From NCBI GenBank assembly GCA_937898165.1, contig CALDKO010000088.1, forward strand, positions 1 through 5,739: a DNA stretch of 5,739 nucleotides. The letters are read 5' to 3'. A program made the position numbers and the translations under genes. The notes beneath the pieces were generated by a model. The model ran no database searches and was not told the origin of the DNA. It saw nothing but the letters and a program-made list of their open reading frames with translations. Origin of the DNA: an uncultured bacterium. GTDB lineage: Bacteria; Patescibacteriota; Minisyncoccia; Phycocordibacterales; UBA1006. The number at the start of each line of letters is the position of its first letter. Position 1 is the first letter of the stretch. This document shows, one piece after another, positions 4,947-5,739 of this stretch.

Positions 4947-5739
4947 ATGAGTCGACTTGAAGGTGAATATAAAGACTATAAATCCTTTCGAATAAGGCTC
5001 CATTTGAAAGCGGGCGATGATCCCAAAAAATATGAACAACTACTCAATGATTTATACCAAAAAACAAATCATGACTTTGTAAATGATGAGCATTTGAAAA
5101 AAGTTGTAAAACTCATGCCACCGAGAACAGATGCCATTACGGACCCTCATAATTGGTTCTTATCGGGAGCTGGAGACAACGCACTTGAGGCCAATATGGC
5201 GGCGAGAGCAAGTCGATCGACTCTCAATTCCGCCAAATCGAGTCAACCAAAGCTCATCCATTTTAGAGAACACGCTCAATCATTTCGCAAAGAAATTGTA
5301 GCTATTGAAGAATTAAGAAAGATTCTTGCCCTAGACAGAAAACTTTTTAATAAGCGCCTTTTAGAGAAAACAGCGAATGGAGACATCATTCCTTCTAAGG
5401 CCATGATTAATATTCTCAGAAAAATTAAACCAACTGACTTTAGCAGTGAAGCGGAATACCTTGCGAAGGTTCGCTCCCAAATCCAAACAATTTTTGGGAC
5501 ATCTGTCGACAACTCAACGATAAAGTCACTTGGGTCTTACTTTGAAAAAGTCAACGCCTTATCTCCCCCATTATTCCTTGCAGAAAGAGTTGCCATTGAT
5601 CTCAATCAAGCCCAAAAAGGAATCGTTTCTGTCGATTTCACCAGCATTGGCGTCGATAATATTTACGAGCAAATGAAAGGCCTCGCTGAAATTAATCGTA
5701 AGTCAAAAAACGGTGATCAAATCTTAGAAAAAAGTTTTT
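4947..5739 (+). CDS. Hypothetical protein, unknown family, 3' end outside window
   Basis: An uninterrupted reading frame runs from ATG at 4947 to the right edge with no stop (264 complete codons), too long for chance in this AT-rich DNA. The ATG is the only usual start codon after the in-frame TAA at 4899-4901. I do not recognise the protein. It begins MSRLEGEYKDYKSFRIRLHL, with no signal peptide or membrane segment. It is rich in Lys, Glu, Asn and Ser, has no cysteine, and seems mostly helical, for example the charged amphipathic stretch at about 104-140 (FRKEIVAIEELRKIL). Landmarks useful for searching are PPRTDAITDPHNWFLSGAGD (58-77) and VSVDFTSIGVDNIYEQMKGL near the end. Codon choice differs from the genes to the left: Leu is mostly CTT/CTC (about 18 of 27 CTN), whereas in the amidase TTA/TTG make up about 20 of 37. 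G+C is locally higher, about 57% in 5161-5220. This suggests horizontal origin or a different source. No Shine-Dalgarno precedes the start. Confidence 0.75.
   Translation, partial: MSRLEGEYKDYKSFRIRLHLKAGDDPKKYEQLLNDLYQKTNHDFVNDEHLKKVVKLMPPRTDAITDPHNWFLSGAGDNALEANMAARASRSTLNSAKSSQPKLIHFREHAQSFRKEIVAIEELRKILALDRKLFNKRLLEKTANGDIIPSKAMINILRKIKPTDFSSEAEYLAKVRSQIQTIFGTSVDNSTIKSLGSYFEKVNALSPPLFLAERVAIDLNQAQKGIVSVDFTSIGVDNIYEQMKGLAEINRKSKNGDQILEKSF

Noticed and set aside
4765..4950. Small 61-codon plus-strand frame after the amidase
   Set aside because: It starts in the loop of the amidase terminator and runs through a promoter region. Its Phe/Ile/Asn-rich translation is what AT-rich spacer DNA gives.
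5276..5512. Minus-strand 78-codon frame
   Set aside because: It lies wholly opposite the long open frame from 4947, which has better length, promoter and codon structure.
1..5739. CRISPR array, transposon ends, toxin-antitoxin or riboswitch
   Set aside because: Reading both strands gave no regularly spaced repeats, no terminal inverted repeats with a transposase, no short gene pair of toxin-antitoxin type, and no long structured leader; the leaders here are too short for a riboswitch.

Overview
This AT-rich 5.7 kb piece reads like the compact chromosome of a Candidate Phyla Radiation (Patescibacteria) bacterium, perhaps of the Parcubacteria type. That placement is an inference. It rests on the style of the YraN, DUF1328, ABC-F and FGPxTK-type peptidoglycan-binding proteins, on tRNA genes without an encoded CCA, on starts lacking Shine-Dalgarno sequences, and on very short spacers. 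No marker in the window fixes the lineage.

Layout. 1-242: 3' end of a yraN (UPF0102) gene. 314-480: tRNA-Pro(UGG) and tRNA-His(GUG) in tandem, followed by a 16-nt palindrome and a T-run. 535-2007: a two-domain ABC-F ATPase that likely acts on ribosomes. 2035-2220 (minus strand): a tiny DUF1328 membrane protein, convergent with the ABC-F gene; the two share a bidirectional terminator. 2336-3583: an HI0933/YhiN-type FAD oxidoreductase, divergent from the DUF1328 gene. 3625-4752: a secreted zinc N-acetylmuramoyl-L-alanine amidase with a C-terminal peptidoglycan-binding domain. 4947-end: a soluble-looking protein of unknown function, open to the right edge, which differs from its neighbours in composition, codon use and promoter style.

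The genes do not form an obvious pathway. Each is a separate housekeeping-type unit (translation, cell wall, redox, membrane) bracketed by its own terminator. The most informative signals are regulatory. The flavoprotein and amidase genes each have an extended -10 box (TATGnTATnCT) ending exactly 6 nt before the ATG, which predicts leaderless mRNAs. The terminators start at or just after the stop codons and are flanked by symmetric A and T tracts. The tRNA-Pro has an acceptor stem with one mismatch and two G-U pairs. The right-hand 0.8 kb may be transferred DNA or a contig junction.
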